A DNA stretch of 64,000 bases from Bradyrhizobium ottawaense (GCF_002278135.3 NZ_CP029425.2:7478001-7542000), one strand, 5' to 3'. Numbered from the stretch's first letter, positions 18,848-30,343 are shown. The notes: generated from the letters alone by a model not told the origin. Numbers and translations are program-made.

Positions 18848-19939
18848 TCAACTCGGCTTGCCTTTGTGGGCAGGGCGATCCGGCCGGTGCCTCAACCGCT
18901 TCGCGGCGGTGACCGCCGCGTGGGCAGCGACCGCTAGCCCCACCACGCCGGCAGCGGCCATGCCGATCTCGTCGGCGTTCTGCTCGATGCCGAACTGCTT
19001 GATGGTCGTGAGTCGGTCGTAAAATGACCCTTTATCCCAGAAGCCATCTTCGGAGCAGCCGAGACAGCCGTGGCCGGATTGAATGGGAAATGAAACGCCG
19101 CCGTTCCACCGAAGGGCCGAACAGGCATTGTAGGTGGTTGGTCCCTTGCAGCCCAACTTGTACAAGCAATAGCCCTTGCGTGCGTTGGTGTCGTCCCACT
19201 CTTCGACGAATTGACCAGCGTCGAAATGGGACCGCCGGTAGCACTTATCGTGAATGCGCTCGGAATAAAACATACTTGGACGCCCTTGGTGATCAAGCTT
19301 TGGAAGCTTTCCGAACGTGGTAATGAAAGTCACGAGGCCGCTCATGACCTCTGCGATCGGCGGGCCCCCGGGCACCTTGATGAAGGGCCTGTTGGTGATT
19401 AACTTATCGATCGGCACCGCGCGAGTCGGATTTGGCTTGGCCGCCTGCACGCATCCCCAGGACGCACACGTGCCCCAAGCGACGATCGCCATGGACTCTT
19501 CCGCCATCGACGTGAGCTTTTCAACGAACGGCTTGCCGCCGTCAATGCAGAACATGCCACCCTCGTTCAAGGGCGGGTTACCTTCAACGGCAAGCACATA
19601 TCCGCCTTTGTACCTGGCACGGGTTTCCTCCAGGATGGCCTCAGCCTGGTGTCCTGCCGCCGCCATGATCATATGGTCATAGTCGAGCGAAATCATCGAC
19701 AGCAGCGCGTCCTTGATCAAGGGATGAGCCGAGCGGATAAAGCTTTCCGAGCAGCAGGTACACTCAAGCCCGTGCAGCCAGATGACGGGCACTCGCGGTT
19801 TGGTTTCCAGGGCGTGCGCAATACTGCTTGCACCAAGCCCCAAGCTCGCGGCCGTGAAACTGCAGAATTTAAGGAAACTGCGACGCGTGATACCCTGTCG
19901 TCTGATCACGCCGTAGAAGGTTTCCGTTGCATCACCCAT
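18848..19939 (-). CDS. hupS: Uptake [NiFe]-hydrogenase small subunit HupS
   Basis: 363 residues. It begins with a twin-arginine signal peptide (ITRRSFLKF) that exports the folded HupSL pair. Fe-S cysteines are visible at [10 protein letters not shown] (proximal cluster), WGTCASWGC, and the C-terminal SALRWN...[14 protein letters not shown] segment. It ends in a hydrophobic membrane anchor ([17 protein letters not shown]). ATG 19939 is chosen because of GGAAGG just ahead and the family N-terminus; the frame is open further upstream. First gene of the hup run, behind a NifA-type promoter. Confidence 0.96.
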   Translation of the reverse strand: MGDATETFYGVIRRQGITRRSFLKFCSFTAASLGLGASSIAHALETKPRVPVIWLHGLECTCCSESFIRSAHPLIKDALLSMISLDYDHMIMAAAGHQAEAILEETRARYKGGYVLAVEGNPPLNEGGMFCIDGGKPFVEKLTSMAEESMAIVAWGTCASWGCVQAAKPNPTRAVPIDKLITNRPFIKVPGGPPIAEVMSGLVTFITTFGKLPKLDHQGRPSMFYSERIHDKCYRRSHFDAGQFVEEWDDTNARKGYCLYKLGCKGPTTYNACSALRWNGGVSFPIQSGHGCLGCSEDGFWDKGSFYDRLTTIKQFGIEQNADEIGMAAAGVVGLAVAAHAAVTAAKRLRHRPDRPAHKGKPS

Positions 19940-19987
19940 GAAACCTTCCAAGCGAGTTGTCGCCAGCGTTACGATTGGTGATGTTCG

Positions 19988-20002
19988 GCAAGAAACAAGC
20001 CA
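19988..20002 (-). promoter_or_regulatory. -24/-12 promoter of hupS
   Basis: The minus strand reads TGGCTTGTTTCTTGC with GG-N10-GC spacing, 49 bases above the hupS ATG. Together with the NifA site above it this indicates sigma-54 control in the nodule, as known for the hup operon of Rhizobium leguminosarum. Confidence 0.82.
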
Positions 20003-20129
20003 GCAGAGCGAAACACCTGAAAGATAACAAGCCACCGCTTTAAGATTTTCGGCTTGTCGAATCCGGCCAGCGTCCCAGAAGCTAGGCCATTGATCTGCTA
20101 CGCTATTGGTGTCCAGTTTTCGACGTCGA

Positions 20130-20145
20130 TGTGAGCACTTTAACA
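20130..20145 (-). promoter_or_regulatory. NifA upstream activator sequence for hupS
   Basis: TGT (20130-20132), GAGCACTTTA, ACA (20143-20145): an exact TGT-N10-ACA, about 130 bases above the -24 element. It implies that the hydrogenase genes were co-regulated with nif. Bases 20146-20507 show no recognisable gene. Confidence 0.75.
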
Positions 20146-20507
20146 AATCAAGCCGATCGTTCACCGCTGAAGGGAACTACGCTCCTGCAGGCGGCACTCA
20201 TGATGCCGATTGTTGAATAGAATTGGTTCAGTCGACGGGCACCACATTGCCCGGCCTCAATCAGACTTGCCGATCGCTGACCAACGGTGCGTTAAAGCGC
20301 TCATAATCGAACCTAATGCAGGCAGCACGTACCAACGCGGTTGCCGAGCAAGGAACAGAGCCCGCAAGGGACTGAGAATGTGGTGCGCACGTTGGCTTGA
20401 CTTTAGGTCTGATTTGATCCGATCTGCCCCTGGTTCCAAGGGGCTCGTCGCCTACGGGGCTGTGCGCGGCGACAGGCTGGACGTTTAGAGCGATCGCCCT
20501 GGCAAAC

Positions 20508-21196
20508 CTAAGATGATTCGTTGCCTCGCCCGGTACAATGTCTGTCGATGATGGCTAAGGTGAAGATTGTCGCAAATGCGAACATCACCATACCAGCGGC
20601 AACCACACTTCCTCGTGCCAGCGCGGCTCTTGGACGTAGTCCACGACATAGGCCGACAACACCTTGGTGCGTCCAGGAATATTTCCGCCGATCATCATCA
20701 CGACGCCGAATGTGCCTATCGTGTGAGAAAATCCAAGCACGGCCGCTTTAACGAGCTCCAGTCGCGCCAGCGGTGCGATGATAGCAACGAAGCCATACAA
20801 TGGCGAAACACGCCCTGTCATTTCCAACGGGTGATCGCCAACCGCAAGAAAGGCGTTACGTATCGGCTGCACGACCAATGGCAGCGCCGAGAGCACCGAT
20901 CCGACCACGATCCCGACGAAGGTAAGAGCGAGCGTGCGCTCGCCCCAGAAAGAGGCGAGAACGCCGCCGGGTCCGTCGGGGCCGAGCAGAACGAGTACGC
21001 AAAAGCCGAGAGCCGCTGGGGGTAGTACCAGCGGAAGGGCAATTAGCGCAGCGACAGCCTCGCTCAGAAAAGTCTTTGAACGCGCCAGCCACCAGGCGAG
21101 GGGCACACCAATCACGAGGAGGATCACGGTCGTCACGCTAGCGAGCTCTATCGTGAGCGCAATGGATTGCGAGATCTCTGACGAATCAAAATCCAT
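20508..21196 (-). pseudogene. modB: modB, molybdate ABC permease, C-terminus frameshifted, orphan
   Basis: Membrane permease of the molybdate importer. Readable features are ALPLVLPPAALGFCVLVLLG, the spans around LTFVGIVVGSVLSALPLVVQP, and the EAA-loop/coupling region ending GFSHTIGTFGVVMMIGGNIPG, typical of ModB. Near 20600 a one-base change sends the frame to an early stop; restoring it adds a final hydrophobic span (MVMFAFATIFTLAII) ending at 20508. The region before the coupling helix (VGDHPLEMTGRVSPLYGF) also looks altered. No modA or modC is adjacent. Molybdenum supply would suit a nif island, but this copy is probably dead. Confidence 0.75.
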
Positions 21197-21259
21197 GTGC
21201 GTCAGCCCGCCAACGAGCGCAGGTCGCCGTATCGCGATAGTGATTGCCTGCACGTCGGG

Positions 21260-22120
21260 CTGCCCAGCGATGTGGTGCGAATAGCCATTTGTTCGTGCGG
21301 CAGCTCGCTCTGTCCCCCAAATTTACGCGCACCGTTTCTGCGAGCAAGAGCAGCATCGCAAGGCTCATCGGCAACTCCTGTGACAAGTCCGCTTCGTCCC
21401 ACCCGACGGCGGCAGCTTCTCATTTGTCATCAGCAATTCGAGTGCCACGTGCGAACAGCGGCGGCGCTATGCTTATGTGAAAGCACTTTGCGTAGACGCC
21501 GACGTCACCGTGGAGTGGACCTAACGCTTTGTCAGGTTTCTGGCATCTTTGTTTCCAAGCGGACAGCAACAGCCGCCCAACGAAAACGGCAGACTCGACT
21601 CGAGAAATGCCTGTTTGGTTTGTCGGCGGCTCAAATCCCGTGCTCGCAGGGCCGGTAGCTGAACCGATCGCAAGAAGCCTGCCGGTCGGCAGCTACGCAA
21701 ACGAAGTAGCTGAAAACTCGTCGTAAGGCTGGTTCGGCGACGCGGCAAAGGCGCGAGGGGCCGCGAGCGACGGCCGCTCCCCTGACCGGCTTAGCTTGCA
21801 CATCGTCAGCACAGGCGTGGAGACAAACGCCGCGTCATCGACGAGATTGGCCGCTTGCGGAAAAACGCAGTCATCCATCAGAGGTCCTACCCGGGCAACG
21901 CAGCTCCTAGCCAGACTTCCATTCGGTAAATTCGTTCAATCCAAAATAGCAATTTTACCAACTGCACGTACTGCTGCACGATCTCAACACTCCAGCATTC
22001 CGCTAATGCGCGCTACGCTGCAGCCTAATGTTCGACCTTGCGAACACGGCTAAGAGCACTCAAGCCGATGCCACCGAAGGGAGGCCATTGTCCGCGACTT
22101 TTTAGTCCGCCGCAGTTTGG
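21260..22120. other. Gene-poor stretch before dctA
   Basis: Only short overlapping frames without ribosome sites or recognisable motifs. Some may be eroded remains of a modA-like neighbour, but I cannot support any call. Confidence 0.5.
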
Positions 22121-22123
22121 GAT

Positions 22124-22140
22124 TTGGTGCATATCTTGCT
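22124..22140 (+). promoter_or_regulatory. -24/-12 promoter of dctA
   Basis: TTGGTGCATATCTTGCT with exact GG-N10-GC spacing, 164 bases above the dctA start. Rhizobial dctA genes are driven by RpoN with DctD or, in nodules, other activators. I found no clear NifA palindrome immediately upstream. Confidence 0.7.
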
Positions 22141-22303
22141 TAGCGAGAAAGGACAACGCAACTAAACGCCTGCCTTTGGAAAGACGCGCCGGCTCTCGGA
22201 CGCGTCTTCAATCGCGCAAGGCTATAATGATTAGTCTCGTATGACACTGTCGCCTCTCACCGAGCCGCGGCACACATTCGAGTATATTCGGGAAGGAAGC
22301 GTC

Positions 22304-23620
22304 ATGACCACCATGGCAACCGCGGCGCCTGTGCGCGCGTCGCAAGCTTGGTATAAGATACTCTACGTCCAGGTGCTGATCGCAATCCTAATTGGCGCCA
22401 TGGTTGGCTGCCTATGGCCGTCTGTCGCCACAAACGACTGGGTCAAGGCGCTCGGTGATGGGTTCATCAAGCTCATCAAGATGGTGATCGCGCCCATTAT
22501 TTTCTGCACCGTCACGTCTGGCATTGCGCATATTCAAGATGCCAAGAAAGTCGGGTGCGTCGGCGTCAAGGCGCTGTTCTATTTCGAGATCGTCTCCAGC
22601 TTTGCCTTGCTGTTGGGCCTTGCCATGGGCAATCTGGTCCGGATTGGCCATGGCCTTGCGGTCAAACCGGATGCTGCGGCGGTCGCCAATTACGTCAAGC
22701 AGGCGGAAGCCTCGAAAACCGTCGACTTTATTCTCAACATCATTCCCGATAGCGTGGTCGGCGCCTTCGCTCGCGGCGATGTTCTGCAGGTTCTCCTGTT
22801 CGCGATCCTTTTTGGCTTCTCGCTGATGGCGTTGGGAAAGCGTGGCGAGCGTCTGCGCGGCATGATTGACGACGTCGCGCACGCGGTGTTCGGGGTAATA
22901 GCTATTGTAATGAAAGCGGCCCCGATCGGCGCCTTCGGCGCCATGGCTTTCACAGTCGGCAAGTTCGGGCCCGCAGCACTCGGCAATCTGATCGGTCTGA
23001 TCGCGCTGTTTTACGTGACTGCTGCCCTATTCGTAGTAGTCGTGCTTGGTCTGATCGCCCGCCTCGTCGGCTTTTCAATCTTCAAGTTCCTTATCTATAT
23101 TAAAGACGAGCTTCTGATCGTGCTCGGTACTTCATCCTCCGAAAGCGCGCTCCCTCAATTGATGGAGAAGCTCGAGCGGCTGGGCTGCTCCAAGCCGGTG
23201 GTCGGGCTGGTGGTGCCGACTGGCTACTCCTTCAACCTTGACGGCACCAATATCTATATGACACTTGCAACATTGTTCATTGCCCAGGCACTCGGTGTCG
23301 ATCTCAGCTTTGGCCAGCAGCTCACGATCCTGCTAGTAGCAATGCTAACTTCGAAGGGAGCAAGCGGCGTCACCGGCGCAGGCTTTATCACGCTCGCTGC
23401 GACATTATCGGTAGTAAACCCAGCTCTGGTGCCGGGCATGGCAATCGTGTTTTCTATCGACAAGTTCATGAGCGAGGTGCGCGCCCTCACCAACATCATC
23501 GGCAATGGCATCGCGGCTGTGTTCGTATCCTGGTGGGAAAGCGAGCTCGATCACGTGACGCTGCAGACTCGGCTCAACAAGTCCACCGCTTCCACTACTA
23601 TCGACACTACAAGCACATGA
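22304..23620 (+). CDS. dctA: C4-dicarboxylate:cation symporter DctA
   Basis: 438 residues, family length (DAACS/SLC1 fold), carrying succinate, malate and fumarate into the cell; dicarboxylates are the main carbon feed for bacteroids. Hallmarks are present: the serine-rich hairpin [13 protein letters not shown] and the [18 protein letters not shown] helix that binds substrate, with about eight hydrophobic segments. ATG 22304 ([10 protein letters not shown]) has GGAAGGA ahead; an upstream in-frame ATG at 22241 lacks one. It stands alone, with no dctB or dctD nearby. Intact. Confidence 0.96.
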   Translation: MTTMATAAPVRASQAWYKILYVQVLIAILIGAMVGCLWPSVATNDWVKALGDGFIKLIKMVIAPIIFCTVTSGIAHIQDAKKVGCVGVKALFYFEIVSSFALLLGLAMGNLVRIGHGLAVKPDAAAVANYVKQAEASKTVDFILNIIPDSVVGAFARGDVLQVLLFAILFGFSLMALGKRGERLRGMIDDVAHAVFGVIAIVMKAAPIGAFGAMAFTVGKFGPAALGNLIGLIALFYVTAALFVVVVLGLIARLVGFSIFKFLIYIKDELLIVLGTSSSESALPQLMEKLERLGCSKPVVGLVVPTGYSFNLDGTNIYMTLATLFIAQALGVDLSFGQQLTILLVAMLTSKGASGVTGAGFITLAATLSVVNPALVPGMAIVFSIDKFMSEVRALTNIIGNGIAAVFVSWWESELDHVTLQTRLNKSTASTTIDTTST

Positions 23621-23730
23621 GGTAGGTCCCGGATCTGAACCGCCGCCATTCGGACACGAATACTCCCCCTGCGCTCTCCGGCGCACAGCATTATTCCGCG
23701 CCGCAGCCAGGGCAGCTGCCCCTGAGAGGC

Positions 23731-24568
23731 TAGGGTCCAGACTCAATTGAGCCAATATGCGACGAGAGCGGCGAGATGAACAGCGGCCAAAAAATTACGG
23801 GCGAGCTTGTCATATCGCGTGGCGATGCGCCGGAAGTCCTTGAGCCTGCAAAAGCAGCGTTCGATGACATTTCGTCCTTTGTAGGCGCGTTTTTTGAAGC
23901 GATGGATGACGACACGGTTAGATTTATTGGGGATTACGGGCTTGGCGCCACGACGAATGATTTCGCCGCGAAGCTTGTCGCCATCATACCCTTTGTCGGC
24001 GAGGAGCACGCTCATGGGTGGCGCGAGCGCCAGGACATCGGGAGCCGCAGCGATATCGGCATCCTGGCCTGGAGTCAGATGCAGGACGACCGGCCGGCAG
24101 AGCGGATCGCTCAGCGCATGGATTTTTGTCGTGCGGCCTCCGCGCGAGCGGCCGATTGCTTGATTGTGCTCCCCCCTTTTCCGCCGGAGGCACACCGGTG
24201 AGCTTTAATCGAGGTCGAGTCGAGCGACAGTACGACGCCGTCTTCGCCAGGCTTGGCCAGCGCTTCGAAGATTGCGCACCATCGTCCTCGCTTGGCCCAG
24301 CGATTGAAGCGATTGTAGATCGTCGTGTAAGGGCCGTATTCACGTGGACAATCACGCCATCGTGCACCCGATTGCAGCATGTGAATGATGCCGCTGACGA
24401 TGCGTCGGTCGTCGTCCCGATCCGGCCCCGTCAGTCCCCTCGGCAGATGCGGTTCGATACGCGCCCATTGCCTGTCGTTCAGCCAAAACAAACCAGCGCG
24501 CATTCTCTCGCCCCCGAATCAACACGTAGGCAAGAGAATCACGTGGCGCTATTTAGGTACAGACCCTA
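23731..24568 (-). mobile_element. IS5-family (IS427-type) element
   Basis: About 838 bp between two CTAG sites (the YTAR target typical of the IS427 group). Ends read TAGGGTCCAGACTC and the inverted TAGGGTCTGTACCT. Its right CTAG is also the insertion point of the neighbouring IS630 element. Confidence 0.82.
23743..24503 (-). CDS. IS5/IS427-type transposase, two overlapping frames
   Basis: The first frame starts at 24503 (FWLNDRQWARIEPHLP, with the LDSTSIKAHRCA first catalytic Asp region). The second frame, to 23743, has SRGGRTTKIHAL, LLADKGYDGDKLR and the conserved Glu in RNVIERCFCRLKDFRR. IS427-group elements normally join such frames by -1 frameshifting, so the split is not by itself a defect. 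Confidence 0.85.
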
Positions 24569-25687
24569 GTACCCGGAATCAGAGCTGAGTGATACGGCGG
24601 CCTTTGAAACGGCGTTGACGGACCTTTTTCTTGGTCCAGACGAAGGGCTCGGCTCTGTCGTTGTATGCGTTGACGTAGGCATCGATGTGTTCCTGAAGCT
24701 GCTTGAGGCTCGTGAAGGAGGTGCCGCTGAGCGACTGCCCCTGCAAGATGGAAAACCATACTTCGACCTGATTGAGCCATGACGCACTTGTCGGCGTGAA
24801 ATGAAATTGCACGTTGGGGTGGGCCTTGAGCCAGTCCTCGTTCTTTTTATGGGTGTTGAGGTTGTCGAGGATGACGTGAAGCTTGCGGTTCGGAAAAGTC
24901 GCGGTGACGCTGTTCATGAAATCGAGAAACTCGACGCGGCGCCGGCGTTTTGAATGGGTCGCGATGATCTTTCCGGTGGCGACTTCGAGCGCCGCAAACA
25001 ATGTTGTGGTGCCATGCCGCTTGTAATCGTGGCTTTGGCCGGTTAAGGCGCGGCCATTGGGCAACTTCAGATAACCCTGCGCTCGCTCCAAAGCCTGGAT
25101 CGAGGGCTTCTCGTCCACGCACAGCACAATGGCCTTCGCCGGCGGCGCGACATAGAGGCCGACAACATCGGCGGCTTTGGCCGTAAAGTTCGGGTCGTTG
25201 CTCTCGCACCAGGACTTGCGAGCCACCAGGTCAATCTTGTGGCTGCGCAGGAACCGCCAGACATATTGGACATCGACATCGCCCAGCGCCTCGGCCAGCA
25301 GGGGGCCGGTCCAGCGCGCAAACCCTTGCGGTGGCGGCTTATCCAGCAGCTTCAGAATCCGCTTGTCGGTCGTCTTCGTATAGATCGGCTGCTTGCCAGG
25401 CCGCGGCTTGTCTTGCAGCCCTTCAAGGCCATGGTCGGCATAGCGATGCCGCCAAAGGCTGACAATCCGCGGCTGGACCCCAACTTCCTTGGCGATCGAC
25501 CGGGTGAGCGCCCATCCGCCGCCAACAGAACTATCCGCGCCCGCTTCAAATCGCGCTGCAACGTCACCGGTGAGCGACAGCACGCCTCAAGCACCTTGCG
25601 ATCTTTCCTCGAAAGGTGGACTTCTCTTGCTTCGGGTATCATCCCGACCTTGAATCACGACTCACTTTCCAAGAAAAGTGGGTACTA
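24567..25687 (-). mobile_element. IS630-family element, copy 2
   Basis: About 1.12 kb flanked by TA inside CTAG, virtually identical to copy 1, including the one-base deletion in the transposase gene. It abuts the IS5 element directly. Confidence 0.87.
24579..25642 (-). pseudogene. IS630 transposase with the same one-base frameshift (copy 2)
   Basis: Reads as copy 1: the helix-turn-helix part from 25642 and the DDE part to 24579 lie in different frames because of a missing base near 25506. It differs from copy 1 by about one substitution in the DDE part (HIDAYVNAY against HIDTYVNAY). It must rely on a transposase supplied elsewhere, such as the intact copy at 46457. Confidence 0.85.
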
Positions 25688-25689
25688 GC

Positions 25690-26520
25690 GAGAAAAGAGG
25701 CAGGAGCTTTTTCAGGGTTTCGCTTTCGCACTCAAGGGCTACCGGCCATCTGAACGCTTGTGCAACATTTTTGCCAAGCCGATGACGGGACTGACGGACT
25801 AGGTATTGGTCCGCCTACGAAGATCCATATGCGCGTCGCTCCACTTGCCTCACGCGATTAAGGACGACGTAGGGATCCTGCGGACGCAGCTTGTCGTTCT
25901 CGTTACGATGCGCGCTGCGTTAGCAGAGAGCATGGTGGGTGTGATCAGCGTGAATGGCACTCGACAAAGCCGTGGCGAGTCATACGAGGCTGCCCTGCGT
26001 TCTGCGACGCCGCTCGCTTCCAGCGGAACCAGTTTTTCGCAGCTAAAGCGCGATAAGATTGGAACGAATCATCATCGCGCGTAGGACTCGCGCGACTTCG
26101 GCTTCTGTGTCGGCAGGCGAACTTGCGCTTTCTTCGCGGGAGCGGCTGTGTCGGGGAGACGAGTCATTGGGCAGCTTTTTTCTGATCCTTGCCGGTCCGG
26201 AGGCGCGCCTTCGAACCTATCGGCTGAACTGAAACCACTGTCCTCATTCCGCGGCCTAATGGGGCGCATTGGCCGTAGGCTCGAGCGATGCGCAAAAGCG
26301 GACGTTTCAGCTTCGACTAAAGTCGCGTCAGCGACACCTACTGAAGGTTTAGGACAAATATACGTATGTTTATAATGCGTTTTTTCCCCGCGCGTGCTGA
26401 GTTCGGCAGCCGATGATCGATCTTGCACACGCTATCATGCGGACCCAAGTGTTCAAGATTGCCTCATTTTTGCCTAAAATGCTATAGCTCTCCCGCCGGA
26501 TAACAGGCCGGACGGTCTCA
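25690..26520. other. Gene-poor stretch upstream of nodV
   Basis: No convincing gene. A minus-strand frame ending at 26072 has a basic, proline-rich tail (PAKKAQVRLPTQKPKSRES) that could be the end of an eroded gene, but nothing supports a start or a family. Confidence 0.45.
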
Positions 26521-26522
26521 AA

Positions 26523-29192
26523 ATGTATAGGATCAGCAGTTTCAAACGTTCAGCCCCTCAGTTGACCTTGGGCAGCATAGCGCTAGCCGCGGTTACACTG
26601 ACTTGCGTGTACTTTCAGGCGCATTTCGCCGCCGCGGCGTTCGCCTATTTGTTAGTAGTCTTACTATTTTCGTTGATGGGCAGCTTCATTGCTTCATCAG
26701 CGCTTTGCATCGTCGCAATCGCTGCTCTCGCATACTACTTTGCGCCGCCGGCGTTTAGTTTACGAATCGATGATCCCCGCGATGTTCCTGTGGTTGTTGC
26801 ATTTCTTATTGTCTCTGTTGTCGGAACGTACCTGATTGGAAAACTCCGCCAGGAAAGAGAGGCTGCACGTGTGGCTGCGGCCAAGCTTCAGCGGAGTGCC
26901 TCGGATTTGGAGGATCGTGAAAAACGGTGGCGCGCAATTTTCGAGCACAATCCAGCCATGTACTTCATGGTCGATGAGGCCGGCATTGTCCTCAACGTCA
27001 ATACGTTGGGCGCGACACAACTGGGATTTGCTTGTGCAGAACTATTGGGCCAATCCGTGCTCGACGTATTTCTGGAGGAGGATCGCGCATTCGTCCGCAA
27101 ATGCATTCAGACGTGTCTTGAGGATGTTGGACAATCGCGCACTTGGGACGTCCGGAAAGTCAGGAAGGACGGTTCTGTATTGTGGGTGCGTGAAAACGCC
27201 AAGGCCATGCTTTGGGCCGGCGACCGCCCCGTCATCCTCATGGCGTGCGAAGATATTACGGAGCGCAAGCAGACCGAGCTTGCGCTGCAGCGGAGCGAAG
27301 CGCATTTGGCTCACGCGCAGGAGTTGAGTCATACAGGCAGCTTCAGCTGGAACGCCTCTACCGGCGAGGCCTTCTGGTCTAAGGAGACATTTCGGATTTT
27401 CCAAATCGATCTTCAGACGACACCGGCGCCACAACTCGTCATTGAGCGCACGCACCCAGATGATAGGGCTTCTGTCAAAGAGATTATCGATGAAGCGATG
27501 CGAGACCTGAGGGATTTCGAGCACGAGTACCGGCTGCTGCTACCTGACGGCTCCGTGAAGCACATCCATGCGCAGGCACGAGTCACGCGAACCGCCTCTG
27601 GTGAAATTGAGTTTGTTGGGGCAGCCACCGATATTACGGCAGCTAGGCGAGCAGAACAGCAGTTGCGCCGAAGCGAGGCCTATCTGGCCGAGGCTCAGCA
27701 TCTCACTCACACAGGCAGCTGGTCCTGGGACGTCCACACACGAGATTTCGTTTATCGCTCCGCTGAGGTCGACCGCCTGTTTGGCTTTAACCCACAAGAG
27801 CCGGTTTCGCTAGAGACTATTCGATCGCGCATCCATCCGGAAGACTTGCCAGGGTTGCAGGAGGTGCAGCGTCAGGCGATTGACCAGGAGCACGAACGGT
27901 TCGAATATGATTTCCGTGTTATTCTGCCAGATGGCGGGATAAGGCGCATACACTCCGTTGCACACGTTGTCGTCGGCAGCGATGGTAATGTCAGCGAGCT
28001 GATCGGAACACATATGGATGTTACCGAGCAACACGCAGCTAGGGAACGCTTGGAAAACACGCTTGTAGCGCTGCGCGAGAGCGAACAGCGCTTTCGCGAC
28101 TATGCCGAGACTGCTTCCGACTGGCTCTGGGAAACCGGGCCAGATCATCGGGTCACTCACTTGTCCGAGCACACCAGCGCTGCGGGAATTTTGGCGACAG
28201 GGTTAACGGGCCTGCTTCGCTGGGACATCGCGTGCGACATGGAAGAAGAACCGGAGAAGTGGCGTCAGCATCGGGCGACGTTGCAGGCACACCTGCCGTT
28301 CCGGGATCTCATCTACCGTACCGTAAATAGGATGGGATCTCCGATCTACGTCCGCACGAGTGGCAAGCCCTTCTTCGACGGAAACGGAAATTTTTTGGGC
28401 TATCGCGGCGTCAGCACTGACATCACCGCTACCATTCGCGCTGATCAGGCCGAACAAGAGCTGCGAAAGGCACAGGCGGAGCTTGCACATGTGACGCGTG
28501 TAACGACCTTGGGAGAAATGACAACTTCTATCGCCCACGAGATAACCCAACCACTCGCCGCTATCCTCAGCAACGCCGATGCGTGCCTCGGCTGGATGGC
28601 TCGCGATGTTCCCAATCTTGCAGCCGCGCGCTCTTCAGTCGAATGGATCATAGAAGATGCAATCCGGGCAAGCGAGGTGATCCGTAGTATTCGCGCACTC
28701 GCGAAAAAGGGCGAGATCGAGATGGTGCCGCTCGACATTAATCAGGTGGTTAGGGACGTCAGCGCGCTGGTAACACGAGAGCTGGTGAGCCACCAAGTGA
28801 CGTTGCGAAGCGAGTTGGCGTCTGCGCTGCCTAGGGTCCTCGGTGATCGAATTCAGCTACAACAAGTGATCATCAATCTGGTGATGAACGGAATCGAGGC
28901 CATGGACGCAGTTACAGACCGGCCGCGTGAACTTCTGATTCAATCATCTACGGACGATCTGGGGTACGTGCAGCTTTCCGTGACCGATTGCGGCGTCGGG
29001 ATCGCCGAGAATGACGCGGACCGCGTCTTGGACCCCTTCTTCACCACCAAATCGAGCGGCCTAGGAATGGGCCTTTCGATCTGCCGGTCGATCGTGGAAG
29101 TTCACGGAGGACGAATTTCAGTGGTTCAGAAAAATGGACCGGGCGCGACGTTCCAGTTTGCCCTTCCGCTGCATAAGGAGGCCATCTCGTGA
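26523..29192 (+). CDS. nodV: Sensor histidine kinase NodV
   Basis: 889 residues, the length I recall for B. japonicum NodV. N-terminal hydrophobic segments (about residues 14-105, DUF4118-like) are followed by four PAS-type modules ending in [24 protein letters not shown] and ITATIRADQ. The kinase core follows: phospho-acceptor His at about residue 672 in [10 protein letters not shown] box [11 protein letters not shown], and G boxes DCGVGIAE and GLGMGLSI. NodV senses isoflavone-type host signals and phosphorylates NodW to induce nod genes. It overlaps nodW by 4 bases (GTGA). Confidence 0.9.
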
Positions 29193-29872
29193 CAGGACGA
29201 TTTGACTGGAGAGGCCAAGGCGGACATGCCGAGGCTTCGACGAAGGCAATCGTCTTTGTCGTCGAGGATGACATCTCTATGCGTCGCTCGCTTACGAACC
29301 TTTTTCGATCGGTAGGCTTGGAGGTCGTGGCGTTCGGATCGGCCCGTGAAATGCTGCAGAGCACAATGCCGGACGTCACAAGCTGTCTAGTTCTTGATGT
29401 CCGGCTGCCGGGCCTGAGCGGCCTTGACTACCAGACCGAGCTCGCCAGGTTGAACATACACATCCCAATCATCTTCATTACCGGCCATGGCGACATTCCC
29501 ATGACCGTCAGGGCCATGAAGGGAGGCGCGGTCGATTTCCTCAGCAAGCCCTTCCGCGATCAGGAACTGCTTGATGCCGTCGTTGCGGCGACCGAACGCG
29601 ATCGCAAAAGACGAGAAGCTCAGCGAACCGTGGCGAACCTGAAATCTCTATTTGAGACCCTAAGCCCGCGAGAACAGGCAGTGATGAAACTGGTCGCGAC
29701 GGGGCTGATGAACAAGCAGGTAGCCGCCGAACTTGGGCTCGCCGAGATCACCGTCAAGATCTACCGGGGACACGTAATGAAAAAGATGCGTGCCCGCTCG
29801 CTGGCTGACTTGATCAGAATGAGCGAGACGCTCGGAATTAGCGCCAATCACACTGAACAAACCCAAGTATGA
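29189..29872 (+). CDS. nodW: Response regulator NodW
   Basis: 227 residues, the length known for NodW. A receiver domain has acidic residues near 27-28 (VEDD), phospho-Asp at residue 70 (LVLDVRLPG), Thr in FITGHGD and Lys in LSKPF. A LuxR/FixJ-type HTH follows ([34 protein letters not shown]). It activates nodulation genes after phosphorylation by NodV. It begins with GTG overlapping the nodV stop, so the two are translationally coupled. Confidence 0.92.
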
Positions 29873-29956
29873 TTTTACAATTCCATCACTTAAGCCCACT
29901 TTCGCGAAAGTGGCTGACGGTTTGGCAGCCGCTGTACTGCGTCGGGAGGGCTCATC

Positions 29957-30343
29957 TTGTCCACGCCTTTGATTTCCGTCGTTGACGACGACCCCTCGGT
30001 CCGTGCGGCGACAGAAAACCTTTTGAAATCGCGTGGCTACGTCGTGCAGATATTTGCCTCGGCCGAGGCGCTCCTGCGGTCGCCGCGGTTGAACGAGATA
30101 TCCTGCGTCATAACTGATGTGCAGATGGCAGCGATGAGCGGGCTGGAGCTGCTGGCAGAGATGCGGACGCGTGGTTACCAAGCACCCTTCATTTTCATTA
30201 CAGCTTTCCCCAACGAGCGCGTACGCGCGTCAGCCTTGGACGCCGGAGCGATCGGCTTCCTCGCCAAACCATTCGGCGTACAAGAGTTACTCAAGTGTCT
30301 CGACAGCGCACTGCAGGCATATGGCGACCGAGGCCGCATCTGA
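29957..30343 (+). CDS. Single-domain receiver protein after nodW
   Basis: A 128-residue CheY-like receiver without an output domain: acidic pocket VVDDDPS, phospho-Asp 54 in ITDVQMAAMSG, FITAFPNE and Lys in LAKPFG. It resembles FixJ/NodW receivers more than CheY. It lies 84 bases after nodW on the same strand and may act as a phosphate sink or alternative partner of NodV. I do not know a named equivalent. The start codon is TTG or an early ATG; the region from 29957 is the likely start. Confidence 0.8.
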   Translation: MSTPLISVVDDDPSVRAATENLLKSRGYVVQIFASAEALLRSPRLNEISCVITDVQMAAMSGLELLAEMRTRGYQAPFIFITAFPNERVRASALDAGAIGFLAKPFGVQELLKCLDSALQAYGDRGRI

